Of a stretch of DNA of 64,000 bases, positions 33,470 through 45,164 are shown piece after piece. This DNA is from Psococerastis gibbosa. Its lineage: Eukaryota > Arthropoda > Insecta > Psocodea > Psocidae. The notes under the pieces were generated by a model. It ran no database searches and was not told where the DNA came from. It was given only the letters and a program-made list of their open reading frames with translations. The number at the start of each line of letters is the position of its first letter. Position 1 is the first letter of the stretch. The DNA lies in the NCBI GenBank assembly GCA_963971405.1, contig OZ020490.1:19741464-19805463 (forward strand), read 5' to 3'. Position numbers and translations under genes: made by a program.

Positions 33470-33897
33470 GGTGGGTATTCCACTGGTCAATTTTACTTCA
33501 AATTTGATTTGAGATTTTTGTTTTACTCTTATGACATTCTCCATTTTAATTTGCGCATGTTAAAATTGATCAATGATCATAGAGTAAAATCACGAGTTGC
33601 AAACAATAAAAAACTAAAATTAAACAATGGCGTCGTCTAGAGATCATAAATAATTTAAATTAATTTCTTGAGAACGAACGAATTATTTCGTAGTTTAAAT
33701 CATGCATTTCTTGTAAATTATAAAATTAAAAGAAAGACGGTGGGCAAACTTACAAATTTGGAAAAAAATGAAAACAAGAATGATCAATTGTTGAAAACAA
33801 GTGGAATGTGGTGTAAAAATAAATAATGCAACATTGATAAATTTCCGTCAATGACAAAATCAAATTTGAAGAAAAATTGACCAGTGGAATACCCGCC
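33470..33897. mobile_element. MITE family C (428 bp)
   Basis: Ends GGTGGGTATTCCACTGGTCA and inverted GGCGGGTATTCCACTGGTCA, flanked by TTA at 33467-33469 and 33898-33900. The interior shares TTAAAATTGATCAATGATCA and AAACTAAAATTAAACAATGG with MITE family A. Confidence 0.92.
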
Positions 33898-34065
33898 TTA
33901 TAGCTTGACACTAAATGTCAATCTCATCATAGCAACGCATATGCTTTATTACAATACTTCATTAAATGTACTTGTTAATGTTGAAACCACTATTTGGAAC
34001 AACAACATGGTAGCCCTTATAAAGATATCTAAAAAAAAGAAAATGAATGGCAGAAGCCATAATAT

Positions 34066-35026
34066 CCTTTACGGGGCTCCCGTTAACCATAAGCCAACTA
34101 TCGTAGATAAATACCAATTTACAAAGTGTTGTAGTCTTAAACAAACATTGCAGCATAGCAAAATGGATACCTGAACCCGATCAAAACTCTGTTCTTAGCT
34201 TGTGCAGGCCCTTCACCCAGCGAAATAGCGTACTTATCTTGTGCAGGCCCACTAGCCGCCATATTGATAACGGTCTACAGCACCGAGACGGAAGAAACAC
34301 ACAGTGGCGGCTCGTCCATAAGGGCACTGGGGCTACAGCCCTCCCATAATTTTACAGGCAAACAAAGCAATTTCCTTTTAATAATAATAATAATAATAAA
34401 ATAATAATATACTATTCTGAAGAAAAATGCAACTGCTACAATTCGGCTATGCTATGTGCGTGCTCTGGGCAACTTGGGGCAATTTTCAATTTAGCCCCGG
34501 GTCGCCATGGCAACCGAGTCAGGCAAAAGTTAAGAAGATTGTTCGCACCATTGAAAAGGTGTACACAACTTTTCTCTTATGGACCTTGCAATGCAAATCA
34601 TGCCATATGCATTTATACATGGGCAGCGGGGCAGCGCCCCAAAAATGACTTTAAATGTTTCGTATTAATAATATCGTTGAATATTGGTATTTTTTTAAAA
34701 TCATAATTATAAGAGTTATTTTTGAGTATTTTTGAGAAGAGTTTCACTATTTTGTCATGACTGATGATTATTATAAAATTTTTCAAAGAAGAATTTTTGA
34801 CTGGGGAAGTCAGGTTCTGCCCAACGGCCAGGCAGGGTAATGTAAACAAATATTACAAAAATGTAAACAGCGAGTTATAGACTTGTTTGCCACATCGAAA
34901 TGCCGAAGAATCTATTTGATATTCAAGTAGTGGTAAGTTATATGCTATTACTTTATTACAATTCGTTGCCCCACCATTTTGATACACCACGAGCCGCCAC
35001 TGGAAACACATTCTGTTATCAATGGT
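34066..35026 (-). repeat. Repeat R copy, split by a hAT MITE
   Basis: 34066-34301 and 35003-35026 together match the uninterrupted copies at 37897-38158 and 38159-38420. On the minus strand all three contain a short open frame starting MAAS and including AQDKY, SLGEGPAQAKNRVL and YPFCYAAMF. Confidence 0.85.
34302..35002. mobile_element. Non-autonomous hAT (701 bp) in repeat R
   Basis: Ends CAGTGGCGGCTCGT (left) and the same inverted (right). The 8-bp duplication GAAACACA lies at 34294-34301 and 35003-35010. The two repeat R copies near 38 kb show the pre-insertion site GAAGAAACAAATTCTGTT. No ORF of note. It includes an (AAT)n run at about 34379-34405. Confidence 0.95.
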
Positions 35027-35179
35027 AAGTTTAAATTTTTTTATATATTTATTTATTTATTACTTGTACTAATTTTCACTTGTGCTAATTTTTCACTTGT
35101 ACTTTTAAAGGGGGGCCCAGCACGGGACCTTTCCTTTGGGCCCCTCCTCCATTTCTTTTTTAATATTGTAAATGTTGTT

Positions 35180-35243
35180 TTGATTTGATTTAATAAATTT
35201 GATTTGATTTGATTTGATTTGAAGTAAGTAAGTAAGTAAGTAA
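35180..35243. repeat. (TTGAT)n and (GTAA)n microsatellites
   Basis: TTTGATTTGATTTGATTTGA followed by (GTAA)5 to about 35243. Confidence 0.9.
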
Positions 35244-35635
35244 AAATGAATTACTCCAAAACATTACAGAATATTTTCATTGATACCAATTTACAATGCA
35301 ACGACAATGCAATACAATGACAATACAATACAATATATGCATGACTGGTTGATAGGCCATCCACCCTGTGCAATGAGAAACTCGTGTCTGCACGGATGGA
35401 AGGCATATCAAGCAGGACAGAGAAATGTATATATCAATGATAATGGAAAAGAGTTGCGGAGAGCCCCCCACTATAAGAACTCTTGTCAAAGTGGAGGGCT
35501 AGAGCAACGTTCGTAAAGGTATCTGTGCAATTCAAAAAAAAAAGTGTACATATGTATATTTATTTATTTGTTACAAATTGAATGACAAATGCAATTATTT
35601 AGATCGCACAGATATCAATACGATACGATACTAGG

Positions 35636-37898
35636 GTTAGTATAAAAAGGTTAGTAAAGGTTAGTAAAAAGGGTTAGTAAAGGTTAGTAAAAAAGATTAG
35701 TAATATAGAATTACCTACTTAGTAGAATGAGGAATAAAGGAGAAAATATAGCATATGTTATAAATATGTCAAAATGAAAGTATGTACTAGAAAGAGGAAG
35801 TATATGGAGATATCGTGATGGGAGGGGGACATAAAACTAGGCCGAAACCATTGCGTCTAGACCGCTGTTGGAAAGATTGTCCAACCATTTCCGAATTACA
35901 CTCCTGTACCGTGCGGCAAATAGTACTTATATTAATTGGCGTTTCATTATAAATTTTAATACTCAGATATTGGGGAGAGTGTTTCATGAGCGACAAATTT
36001 ACTTTAATATTTAAAATGTCTCCTATTTCCCGCCTCCTTGTGTTATGTACATGCACTATAGGAGTGAAAGTGGAGATTCTAAGTTGTTTAAAAGCATGAA
36101 GCAGTAAAGCTTCTGCATATAGTTTAGGTACTGGTGGAACTCTAAGCTCAGAGAACAGGATATCTGATGGGTACCTCCATGGCTTTTTGAGAATTACAAT
36201 TAGCACCGTTCTCTGGGCAACCTCCACCTTTTCCTTATATGTGGAGAAAGTACCACCCCAAGCCAACAAACCATATTGTAAAATTGACTGCACTAGGGAA
36301 AAATAGACTACCCGAAGGAGGTCAAGTGGCAAAATGGAGCGAAGCTGTTTAAATTTGTAAATAGTTTTTCTTAACCTCTTAGTAGTTAGTGAGGTGTGTT
36401 CATCCCACTTTAGGAACTGATCTATTACTGCGCCGAGATATTGTACATTATTCACTTTATCAATTTTAACATTGTCGCACAGCACAGAGAGATCATTCGG
36501 TGGTTGTCCAGCCATAGTTGCGCTAAAAGTTATATACTTTGTTTTACTGGTATTTAAGGTGAGTTGGTGAATATTAAGCCATTTATTAACCAGACTGAGT
36601 ACAGATGAAGCGTTGGAATGGATTATATCCCAAGATTCACCCTTAAACAGCAGAGCTGTGTCATCTGCGAAGCTCACCAAGGAACATCCCAGTGGGAGTT
36701 TACATAAACCATTGATATATAATAGGGAACATAATGGTCCCAGAACTGAACCCTGGGGAACTCCACAGTTTAACACTGTCTTGTTGCTAAGTACATTATC
36801 AATTTGCACACTCTGTACGATCTTTCAAATAACTCTCAAATAGTTAAAGGGTAACACCCCTAATACCAGCATTTTCAATTTTTTGTAATAATACATCAAT
36901 AGTTACCGTATCAAACGCTTTTTTTAGATCTAAAAACACCACAAGAGATTTCTTGTCATCATTAAGGGTCGAGTAAATGTCTGATGTTAATTTAACAAAG
37001 GCATCTTGGGTGCTTTTATTTTGTCGGAATCCAAATTGATTAGCGGAAAAGTAGGAGCATTGTTCTAGAAAGTTTGTTACACGCTGTTTTATCGCCTTTT
37101 CAATTATTTTAGCTATGTTGCTAGTAAGCGATATGGGTCTGAAGTTATCAGTGAGTAATAGATCTCCTTGTTTGTATAATGGAATAACGGTAGCGTGTTT
37201 GAATACCTGGGGAAATTTCCCCTCTGTGAAACAACGGTTAGTAATGTGGAGTAATGGCACAAGTAAGTAATCACAATACATCTTGATAGTAGAATTGGAT
37301 ATCCCATCGGGACCTGGAGATGATTTGTTTTTTAATTCTCTGATTATTAATCTTAATTCATCCGCTGTCGTAGGATGCATGAAAATGGTATCGTTATTAA
37401 CCTGGGATGGGAAGTTCTCCCGTATAGGAGCACTATTAATTTTTTTGGCGAGATTTTCTCCAATGGTTGAGAAAAAGCTATTAAAATGAGATGCTATTTC
37501 CTGCGGTGTTGTGAGCAAATTGTTTGTGTTAGTGTTATTCTTAATAGCGTTAATTTTATATGATTTTTTATTGCAGTAAGTTATCTCATTAATTATTCTC
37601 CATGTAGCCTTGCTGCCCGAGGAGTTATTGAGCATCGTACAGTAATAATCTCGTTTTGTCCATTGTATTATATTTGTTAATGTATTCCTGAACTGTTTGA
37701 ATCGATTCTTGAGATTTAAATTAAATGGTTGCTTTAACATTTTTCTTCTTAATGTATCTCTGGTTCTTATCGACTTGATAAGCCCAGATGTGATCCATGG
37801 TTTTAGTTTTAGATGTTTTTTGCATCGCTGTACTGACTCAGAAGTGGAGTCACGTATATGCGTGCCATGCTGAGACATGAAAGCTTTAGCAGCGTTGG
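35636..37898 (-). mobile_element. 5'-truncated non-LTR retrotransposon
   Basis: A minus-strand element holding the reverse-transcriptase ORF described separately. The 3' side ends in a (GGTTAGTAAA)n-type simple repeat (about 35636-35705, read here on the plus strand). The 5' side stops abruptly at about 37898 against repeat R, with no endonuclease domain, so the element is truncated. RT features place it among CR1/L2/jockey-like LINEs; the exact clade is undetermined. Confidence 0.9.
35787..37880 (-). pseudogene. LINE reverse transcriptase, stop and frameshift
   Basis: First segment (stop at about 36844): linker with KLKPWITSGLIKSIRTRD, then RT motifs KNKSSPGPDGI, NFRPISLTSNIAKIIEKAI, ANQFGFRQNKSTQDAF and LDLKKAFDTV (motif A Asp). 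Second segment (35787 to about 36815): SVQIDNVLSNKTVLNCGVPQ, GSVLGPL.SLLYING (motif B), VSFADDTALLF (motif C, FADD), the thumb with VQYLGAVIDQFLKWDEH and a long C-terminal tail. Between them TTACCCTTTAACTATTTGAG contains a TAA, and the frame shifts by one base near 36805-36815. Catalytic residues are present but the polypeptide is split, so this copy cannot make a full enzyme. No endonuclease and no Cys-His knuckle are visible. Confidence 0.92.
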
Positions 37899-38440
37899 AG
37901 TTGTGAACTGCAGAGAATGACGCCAACCACAAGCCAATTATCGGATTATCGGAGATAAATACCAACTTACAAAGTATTGAAGTCTTAAACATTGCAGCAT
38001 AGCAAAATGGATACCTGAACCCGATCAAAACTCTGTTCTTAGCTTGTGCAGGCCCTTCACCCAGCGAAGTAGCGTACTTATCTTGTGCAGACCGACTAGC
38101 CGCCATATTGATAACGGTCTGCAGCCCCGCGATGGAAGAAACAAATTCTGTTGACAATGGAGTTGTGAACTGCAGAGAATGACGCCAACCATAAGCCAAT
38201 TATCGGATTATCGGAGATAAATACCAACTTAACTTAAACATTGCAGCATAGCAAAATGGATACATGAACCTGGTCAAAACTCTGTTCTTAGCTTGTGCAG
38301 GCCCTTCACCCAGAGAAATAGTGTACTTATCTTGTGCAGACCGACTAGCCGCCATATTGATAACGGTCTGCAGCCCCGCGATGGAGGAAACAAATTCTGT
38401 TGACAATGGAATTGTAAAACGCAGAGAATGACGCCATCGT
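37897..38440 (-). repeat. Repeat R, tandem copies (about 262 and 249 bp)
   Basis: GGAGTTGTGAACTGCAGAGA starts copies at 37897 and 38159, with a partial third start near 38408 (GGAATTGTAAAACGCAGAGA). Each includes GATTATCGGAGATAAATACC, CTTGTGCAGGCCCTTCACCC and GCCGCCATATTGATAACGGT. Confidence 0.92.
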
Positions 38441-40125
38441 GAAATATCTAATTTCAAATAGAATAGAGCTATTTGTATGACTTTTTTTTCAATACCACCC
38501 GCGGGGCTTGTTTTATATTCACTGTGGAATAGAATACTCGTACATGTTTTTTTTATATTGAAGCTGCTAATATGCTTCTCAAATTGCTACGTTACCATAA
38601 AACTGACATGGTATTATATTATAGCATCTACTTGCTTGGCTGCGAGACCAGTTAAGCCAGTAAGTGCTTTAAATTGTTATTTCGATATTCAATTGAGCAA
38701 TTTCCGTATTAAATTTTCCCCCAGTGCGCTATAATTCTAGTTAAAACATACATTTTACAAGCAAAGTTCTTGTGTAAACTACATTATCATTTTTCAAACC
38801 ACCGCGTACTAATACACTTCAGACGTAGCTTGTTTCCCGAACCAGAACATGAAAAATGTCGATGTACCGCCGCTTAACTGCAAACTTAACGGAACAAGTT
38901 TGCATAAAATCTACAAAGTTTCGCAATGAAAACTTACATGCAATAATTAACAAGGGAACAAAGGCATACTATGAAATGACCTATTTTAGAGCTTATTGAA
39001 TTTTTTTCCCCCGCAAAGGGCTATGAAAGCCAGCCGGGAAACTTATATAAATTATAATTTCTTTGTGAAAGAATTTAATGTGAAATTGTATAATTTTCTG
39101 GGGCTATGCTTTGCGGTGGCGTTTTCCATGGAATAAACTTATTGTTATGATTCGGATATGCAGAAAAATTTCATGTGGGAAAGTATAAAAAAGTCTACTG
39201 GGAACAGAAAGAGAAAACTCCAGCTCTCCTCAGTTCCTCAAAGCGGTGTTCATGGAGTCTAAAACCACTTTTTGGATATTAGTTGAGTCCCGGGTGGGAA
39301 AAAGTAACGTACAAGTTGAGTTCCTAGGTCAAGGTAGGTAGGGCAGAGGTGGATTGAGTCCCAACTGAACTAATTAATTCATATAGAATTATCTGCACAT
39401 GACAATGATAATAAATATATAATGCCATTATTATGAAGTTATTGTATGTTTCAAAGACAAAATTATGCCTAACAGTTTTGAACTTGTATATTACCAAAGT
39501 AGTTGGGACTATATCCATCTGCAGCCCCTCAAAGGATTATTCCACCGCGGCGTTTTTTATTTTTAAATGAGAGGGGGTGTACTTCGTGGTGCTGGGGAAT
39601 ACAGTATGACGTCTGTTTCAATTCTCCTAATTGTCTCTAGATTATGAGACAATCGGAGGGTAAAAAGCTGTCTAAGTGTAAAAATAAAACATTTCTAAAA
39701 ATATCAAAATTATACAATACAAGTAATTTATAAGAAAGTATAAAGTAAAATCGTCAAAATATCGTCAAAATCAGTTCTGTCATTTTTATTGTGTTAGTGC
39801 CTCAGTGACAGTGTAGAATGCTTTCTCTAAGTCTAAGAGATGGTTTCTAAGCAGTTTAGGAAAGTTAGAAGCATTTCTCGCCGCTTCAATCGGGAGTTTT
39901 CTAAGGTAGGCGAAACCTTGTAGTATAGGATCCAAACGCTCACACTTGTCTGTGCGTGGCGCAGGCCTTAAAAGGTCTTACCCCAATGCGAAACATCAGA
40001 ACAACAGGAGTTCAATTAGTGAAACATCTTCTTCTGGACTCCTTGTTCCGCTCATGCAGCATACTTTCTTATCTTTCTGGTTCACTAGATCTGCATCTTT
40101 TATTTCTTTTTCCTCGCTTTTATCC
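38441..40125. other. Intergenic, nothing recognised
   Basis: AT-rich; no protein-like ORF on either strand. Confidence 0.5.
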
Positions 40126-40520
40126 CTAGGTGGGGTGAGCGATACGGCAGGTTCCCTTCCACTCCTTGCGATTCTGTGCTTCGGCTGCAGTTGCTCCTAC
40201 AATCCTGAGGTCAAGATGGACTTTCGGTTCTACTGTTAGCCTGGGTTGTCCTCGTCTTCTTTTTTCCTCAGCTTCGATATGTTTTATCCGCGTTATCAGG
40301 TCATTTGGCTGCCTTCTTTCGATGTGGTCCCACCATGACTGCCGCTGCTCACGGGCTATATCGCCTATGCTAGCTGTCTTCATTTTAGCTCTTATTTCGT
40401 CGTTCTGGCGTCTATCAGCTAGTGTGAAGCCCAGGGACCGTCGCAGCATCCGCATCTCTGCCACATGCAGTAATTGTTCTTCAACTTTTCTCAAGGCATG
40501 TGTCATTATTATACCCGCTC
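40126..40520 (-). mobile_element. LINE ORF2 C-terminal fragment
   Basis: A 126-codon open minus-strand frame: THALRKVEEQLLHVAEMRML, RRSLGFTLADRRQNDEIRA, IAREQRQSWWDHIERRQ, then EAEEKRRRGQPRL and a basic tail. The layout (LL--EMRMLR, then R-R--WW-H, then RGRP-like) is that of LINE tails. The frame is intact, so it is younger than the other tails here, but it has no RT core. Confidence 0.65.
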
Positions 40521-41600
40521 CGTCTTCAACCCCGTCACTCTTTCAAGGATAGGCCTAAATTATAGATAAAATTCTTGTTTATACCTTCCTCATTGATGTC
40601 TCGAGGTGCGCCCTCAATCTTTTGCCGCGCTAGAAACGAACATCATTATTTTGAGCGTGAAAATTATTTGGGAAAGAAAGGGAGTGGGGTTACTTTGAGA
40701 TCGCTGAGTAGTAGGGTACGTCAGAGTGGAGCGACTCTGGGGAGAGAACGGTTGCACACCTTCCAATATTATATTCTGTTAATATATTCCTGTAGGGTCG
40801 CCGATCCGATTTCCCCTGTGACGCTCTACTCCACCTTCCCCTAGGTCCCTGTAACTTTCATAGTTGCGCCACTCATAATTTTTTCCTGAGCTTCCTTTTC
40901 ACATTTCGGTGGATAAAATTGGTTATGGCGTTTCACTCTTTTGGATTGGCGTCTTGTTATTGTCGATTTTTTTTGTTCAGATGCATATCCCCTTGTATGA
41001 TTGTCTGAAAACGATTTTCAATTCTTTGCACGTTTGAGTTTTTTAAGGAATTCTGGGCTCCTTCGGCTTTTGCGATTGAGGCTTGAAATTGAGTTATCAA
41101 AGCTAGCAGAGGATTGTAGAATACAATGTTGCACTGTACCAAAGCTGCGAGTTGGTAGTAGTTAATAGTGGCCCATCACGTCATCGGGTAATTGCGAAGA
41201 CGGTGGCACATGTCCTACGCACCTGCCCATTTAACGGTCACCACTCCAGCTTCTAATCCAATGACCAAGAACTAGACTCTAAAACGGAAGGTTCGAGTCC
41301 ATACAGAAAAAGAAAAAAATTCCACTCAAACCTAATGAAAATGCGGCTTCCGAGCTCTGTTGCTGACGGCAGTGGTCAAGGTCGTACTTGTGCAAGTCTC
41401 AAGACACCATGCGATCGGAGACCTTCGTTTCACAACACAGGTATTACCTACAGAGGCGAATGATTAGTTTATTCGGATAATGCCCGTGGCTAAATTAGAA
41501 ATGATTTTTTTTTTTGTAAGCTATTGGGAAGTATATTATGCATTATTACATTATATATAATATTGCTTGTATGCTATTAATATTTGAAAAAAATGAAAAA
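40521..41600. other. Intergenic, nothing recognised
   Basis: No protein-like ORF. Confidence 0.5.
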
Positions 41601-41605
41601 AGCCC

Positions 41606-41780
41606 AATGGGTCATTGTGCCACGGGATTTTAGGTTGTTGGCTCGAGTCCCACACTTGCTACATTATCTGACCATGCGTCTGAGGGCATTTAAAGCTGGT
41701 TGCCCCAGTTGAGTGCGAGAAAGGGCTTTATATCCCTAGCTGCGCTATGCGGACTTGGTAATAGCACAAAAGTTATTATT
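41606..41780 (+). mobile_element. SINE family 1, diverged copy
   Basis: GGTTGTTGGCTCGAGTCCCA (B box), CTACATTATCTGACCATGCG, GTTGAGTGCGAGAAAGGGCT, TTATATCCC and GACTTGGTAATAGCAC in the family order, with an internal deletion of the GGTCCCGGGCC block. Confidence 0.8.
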
Positions 41781-41935
41781 TGTTTAATTATTTTTATTTA
41801 AAGAGAGCCATTGCAAAATCATGCCGACCCTCATTTTAGAACACTCCGTAGGGTACTTCGGGTTCATCAAAACAAAAGCGCAAAAAGTTAAAACCCAGAA
41901 TGAATTTAATAGAAATTGAAGTCGAAAGCCGTACT

Positions 41936-42340
41936 GATGTGGTAGTGGAAGCTTGGAATAGTCCCTGCTATGGCAGTTTGGATTCAGTATGCAATGTAAA
42001 CTATTGATTCCACGCTCACCCAAGACGTTGGCACTTTTGTGGTTGTGAAAGCTTGGAATACTCCCTGCTATGGCAGTTTGGATTCAAGATACAATGTAAA
42101 CTATTGATTCCACGCTCTCCCAAGACATTGGCACTGATGTGGTTGTGAAAGTTTGGAATACTCCCTGCTATGGCAGTTTGGATTCAAGATACAATGTAAA
42201 CTATTGATTCCACGCTCTCCAAAGACATTGGCACTGATGTGGTTGTGAAAGTTTGGAATACTCCCTGCTATGGCAGTTTGGATTCAGGTTAAACAGTGTA
42301 AACTCTTGATTACACACTAACCCAAGACGTTGGCGCTGAT
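41936..42340. repeat. Minisatellite, 100-bp unit, four copies
   Basis: GGCAGTTTGGATTCA recurs at 41972, 42072, 42172 and 42272, exactly 100 bp apart. Each unit also has GTGAAAG.TTGGAATACTCC and TATTGATTCCACGCTC. Confidence 0.95.
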
Positions 42341-42344
42341 GTTA

Positions 42345-43490
42345 CTATGAGGAGTTATTTTCACCAAAATCATGGTAAAGAATAAGGAAGATGAATCCCA
42401 TGAAATATGACAATCGCAAATATTAAATTATTGCTGTGAACTTTCAAGTTACCTTCAAGGCAACCACCAACATGGAGTACTGCTTCTGAAGTCGAGAAAT
42501 GGAAATTGAGAAACATCAGACGGAACTATAGATAGCCCGGAGGGTCAAAGTCAAAACAGGGACGAAATTACCAGTTACAATCCGAACAAGGTTGGAAGGA
42601 GGCATTACAAAATAGCGGAATCGACAAAGTTCTATGGAACTGTTATTAGATTCCTAGCAAAAGTTACCCTACTTTGTCTGTTCTCATTTTCTAGAAATTA
42701 GCTAAAGTTACGATGAGTTAGAATGAGGTAAATTATATGCAAAATTCTCCACAGGTGTGACCCTAGTGTTGCATGCATTATATACAACACGTATTCTTGC
42801 TAATTTGTTTCAATTTCGGGGTAAATGGCTTGTACATGGGGTACAATAGTTTCTCTCTGCTTTATGTTTATCTTCCGATTTTGGGAAATGTTGAAAATAC
42901 CTCCTTCGTCAATATGAACAACGTCCAATGAGATTGAGAAAAATCTATTGATGAGTTGGACAAATTGAGCGTGTTCGTAATCTAATATAGAATTTGGCGC
43001 GTTTTCTCATCTCGCACCTTTAATATCCCAAAGAAGTCGGCCAACTTCTATATTGCTTATACCATATATTGTATATGCTTACATCTGACAATTAAAATTG
43101 GCCAAAGATCTTGGTCATCTTTTATATTGGACAACTATAGCGTATATCATATGAATGCGAAAGGCAACGGGAAGCCACTGCATTAAAATTCCCTAGTATA
43201 GTCATCATGGCTGCAATAGCTTTGGTGTGCCAATTTTTGGTAGAAGAGGCAGTTGAAGAGGAACTGCAGGCATTGGTTTATTGTAACCCGGTTCGTCTCT
43301 GGGACTGTAGATCGTTATGTCCCTCTAGTTCTATTCCGCTCCTATCTTACCCCTAATATAGCCACCTCACACCCTGCGACACATGAGCTCTGTTCTACTA
43401 GTATTTCACTTCATTTAGTTCAAAAGTCAGAAATTGCATATTTTAATAGTCTTCTGAGTTTTCTCTTACACGCTGCTTTCTTTGTATTTC
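42345..43490. other. Sequence upstream of the first recognised exon
   Basis: No coding signal. It ends in a good polypyrimidine tract and AG (43459-43492), so at least its 3' part is intron of the gene that follows. An upstream exon is required but was not located. A LINE-3'-end-like stretch (GAAAGGCAACGGGAAGCCAC, TAGTCATCATGGCTGCAATA) lies at about 43158-43220. Confidence 0.5.
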
Positions 43491-43492
43491 AG

Positions 43493-43714
43493 ATGGGAGA
43501 ACGCGGTTACCTAGAAGGCCTTGCTTCGCGGTATGCGGATCGGTTTAGCACGCACTATGGCGACGTTCTAGAACATTTAGAAGAACTTAGAAGAAGAGAA
43601 TGGGAGGAAATGCCTGCGAGAATTCTAGGACCACCTTCGTCGCCTGCTGATGTTGATCTTCACCCTCTTTGTTCTTCCCATAGTCAACCAATCTACGTCC
43701 CTGGAAAATACTCT
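43493..43714 (+). CDS. Exon 1 of an unidentified host protein
   Basis: Bounded by the acceptor TTTGTATTTCAG (AG at 43491-43492) and the donor TCT|GTAAGT (GT at 43715). The exon is 222 bp, phase 0 at both ends, and starts with ATG. That ATG could be the true start or an internal Met if coding exons lie upstream. It encodes MGERGYLEGLASRYADRF, then a charged helix (LEHLEELRRREWEEM) and a Pro/Ser-rich end (GPPSSPADVDLHP). Its codon use and composition look coding, unlike nearby repeat DNA. Joining it to the 44944 exon keeps the frame. I do not recognise the protein; an adaptor or cytoskeletal scaffold is possible but untested. Confidence 0.85.
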
Positions 43715-44943
43715 GTAAGTTAATGCCCATAATTTATGCCATAAAAATGTTAGATTTAGACGTTTCAATCGAGGTTTAAAAGGAAAGTCACTTCACTTCA
43801 CTTTTTTCCTTGACCAGTAACCCCGGACAAGGCCCTAATCTCGCTGTATCTACATATTTTTTTTTTAATAAAGACTTTATTATTATTATTATTAAAAAGA
43901 AACAATTTGTTATTAAATATAATTATCACGCTCAAGCTTCCGCTTATCGAGCGATCATAGTGCAGTGGCACTGCAAGATATAAAATTTAATTAATAATTA
44001 ATAATAACAAACCATTATAGAGTACTCACCCTAGCCTTCTGGCAATGAATGAGATTCCTCTGAACTCTGAAGGATGATATTGTTATATATGTAATAAAAT
44101 GTATATAGTATATAATATAAAAATATATACTGTATATGAAATTATACTAGTATGTATAATAAAATGGCTGTATTAAATAGTCTGTATTTGAAATTAAGTA
44201 TTTTTTAATATCTTTTTTATTTTCCCTATTTTGTTCAATTCTTTTAGTCTTCTAAAAAGTCTTCAAAAAAGTAATAATAATAATAATAATAATTCGTGGA
44301 TTTCACAAGATTATTGACATAACAACATATAATGTAGGCCCCTTAACCTAATGGTGTGCGGGGTACCTACCAACTCTAGCTGACAAAATTTAATAATAAA
44401 GACACGAGCAAAATCGCAATAAGTGAGCTTGTTGTACTGTTGTATTGCTCGTTGTAATTTCATGTGTCAAGAGCTCTATGAAAATCGTTAAGTTAGCCCT
44501 TAACTGCGTTTAAAGCAACAAATTTTTTTACAATCATGTCGTAATTTCAAATAAATACCGAAAATTCGCAACATAAAACGCTTGAGCTTCCGCGAAACGG
44601 CGAACTCTTATTTAAATTCGGAGTGTTAATCGCATAAATTTTAATTTTGATGGTTACTGCGTTGTTGTGGAATAAGTTCAGGTCACATCTGCCGTCATTT
44701 GGTTAACATCATTATGAAGATTTTCGCTACGGAAGCAGGCTTCTTCTATTAATTCGTCGTGTGGCCAGTAAGTAGAATCCTGCTTCTGTAGCGAGTGCTA
44801 CACATGCCTAGTCTTCTTATTGATCCCTGTCAGAGATGGTCAGTCCCTGGTTTAAGTATTCGGGCTATAGCTACTAAAGTGCTTACTTTGTTCGTTAGCT
44901 AATAAACTGGTATATCGGGTTGTAACGCCTATTTCTGTTACAG
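43715..44943 (+). other. Intron 1 (1229 bp)
   Basis: GTAAGT to TTTCTGTTACAG. AT-rich with (ATT)n and (AATA)n runs near 43880 and 44275. No repeat shared with the rest of the window was seen. Confidence 0.8.
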
Positions 44944-45130
44944 CCATCTTCTTGCTTAAGTGATAAGGAAGAGGATGAAATTTACGGGTTTGCTGGTTAC
45001 GGAGTCTACGGAAAGCAGATGCGACTGAGGCAGCAGCAGAGGATGCTGCTGGCCCAACAGCAGCAACCCTTCAATTATCAATCCTGCCTAAGTCCTAGAT
45101 CCGCCTTTTTCTACGAGTTTCCCCCTACGG
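44944..45130 (+). CDS. Exon 2 of the unidentified host protein
   Basis: Acceptor ATTTCTGTTACAG, donor CCTACGG|GTAAGT. 187 bp, entering in phase 0 and leaving one base for the next codon. It encodes SCLSDKEEDEIYGFAGYG, VYGKQMRLRQQQRML, LAQQQQPFNYQSCLSPRS and FFYEFPPT. An acidic patch is followed by a Gln/Arg-rich helix and an aromatic end, typical of a disordered regulatory region. The donor is followed within 35 bp by a minisatellite whose units repeat the GTAAGT motif. Confidence 0.85.
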
Positions 45131-45164
45131 GTAAGTTAATTTCCCTTACATTTCTTTCCTGTTA

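Noticed and set aside
41936..42340. Regularly spaced 100-bp repeats, considered as a CRISPR-like array
   Set aside because: The whole unit is repeated without variable spacers and the genome is eukaryotic; it is a minisatellite.
43253..43492. Open frame continuing 80 codons upstream of exon 1
   Set aside because: It crosses a strong polypyrimidine tract and AG and looks intronic; the coding exon starts at 43493.
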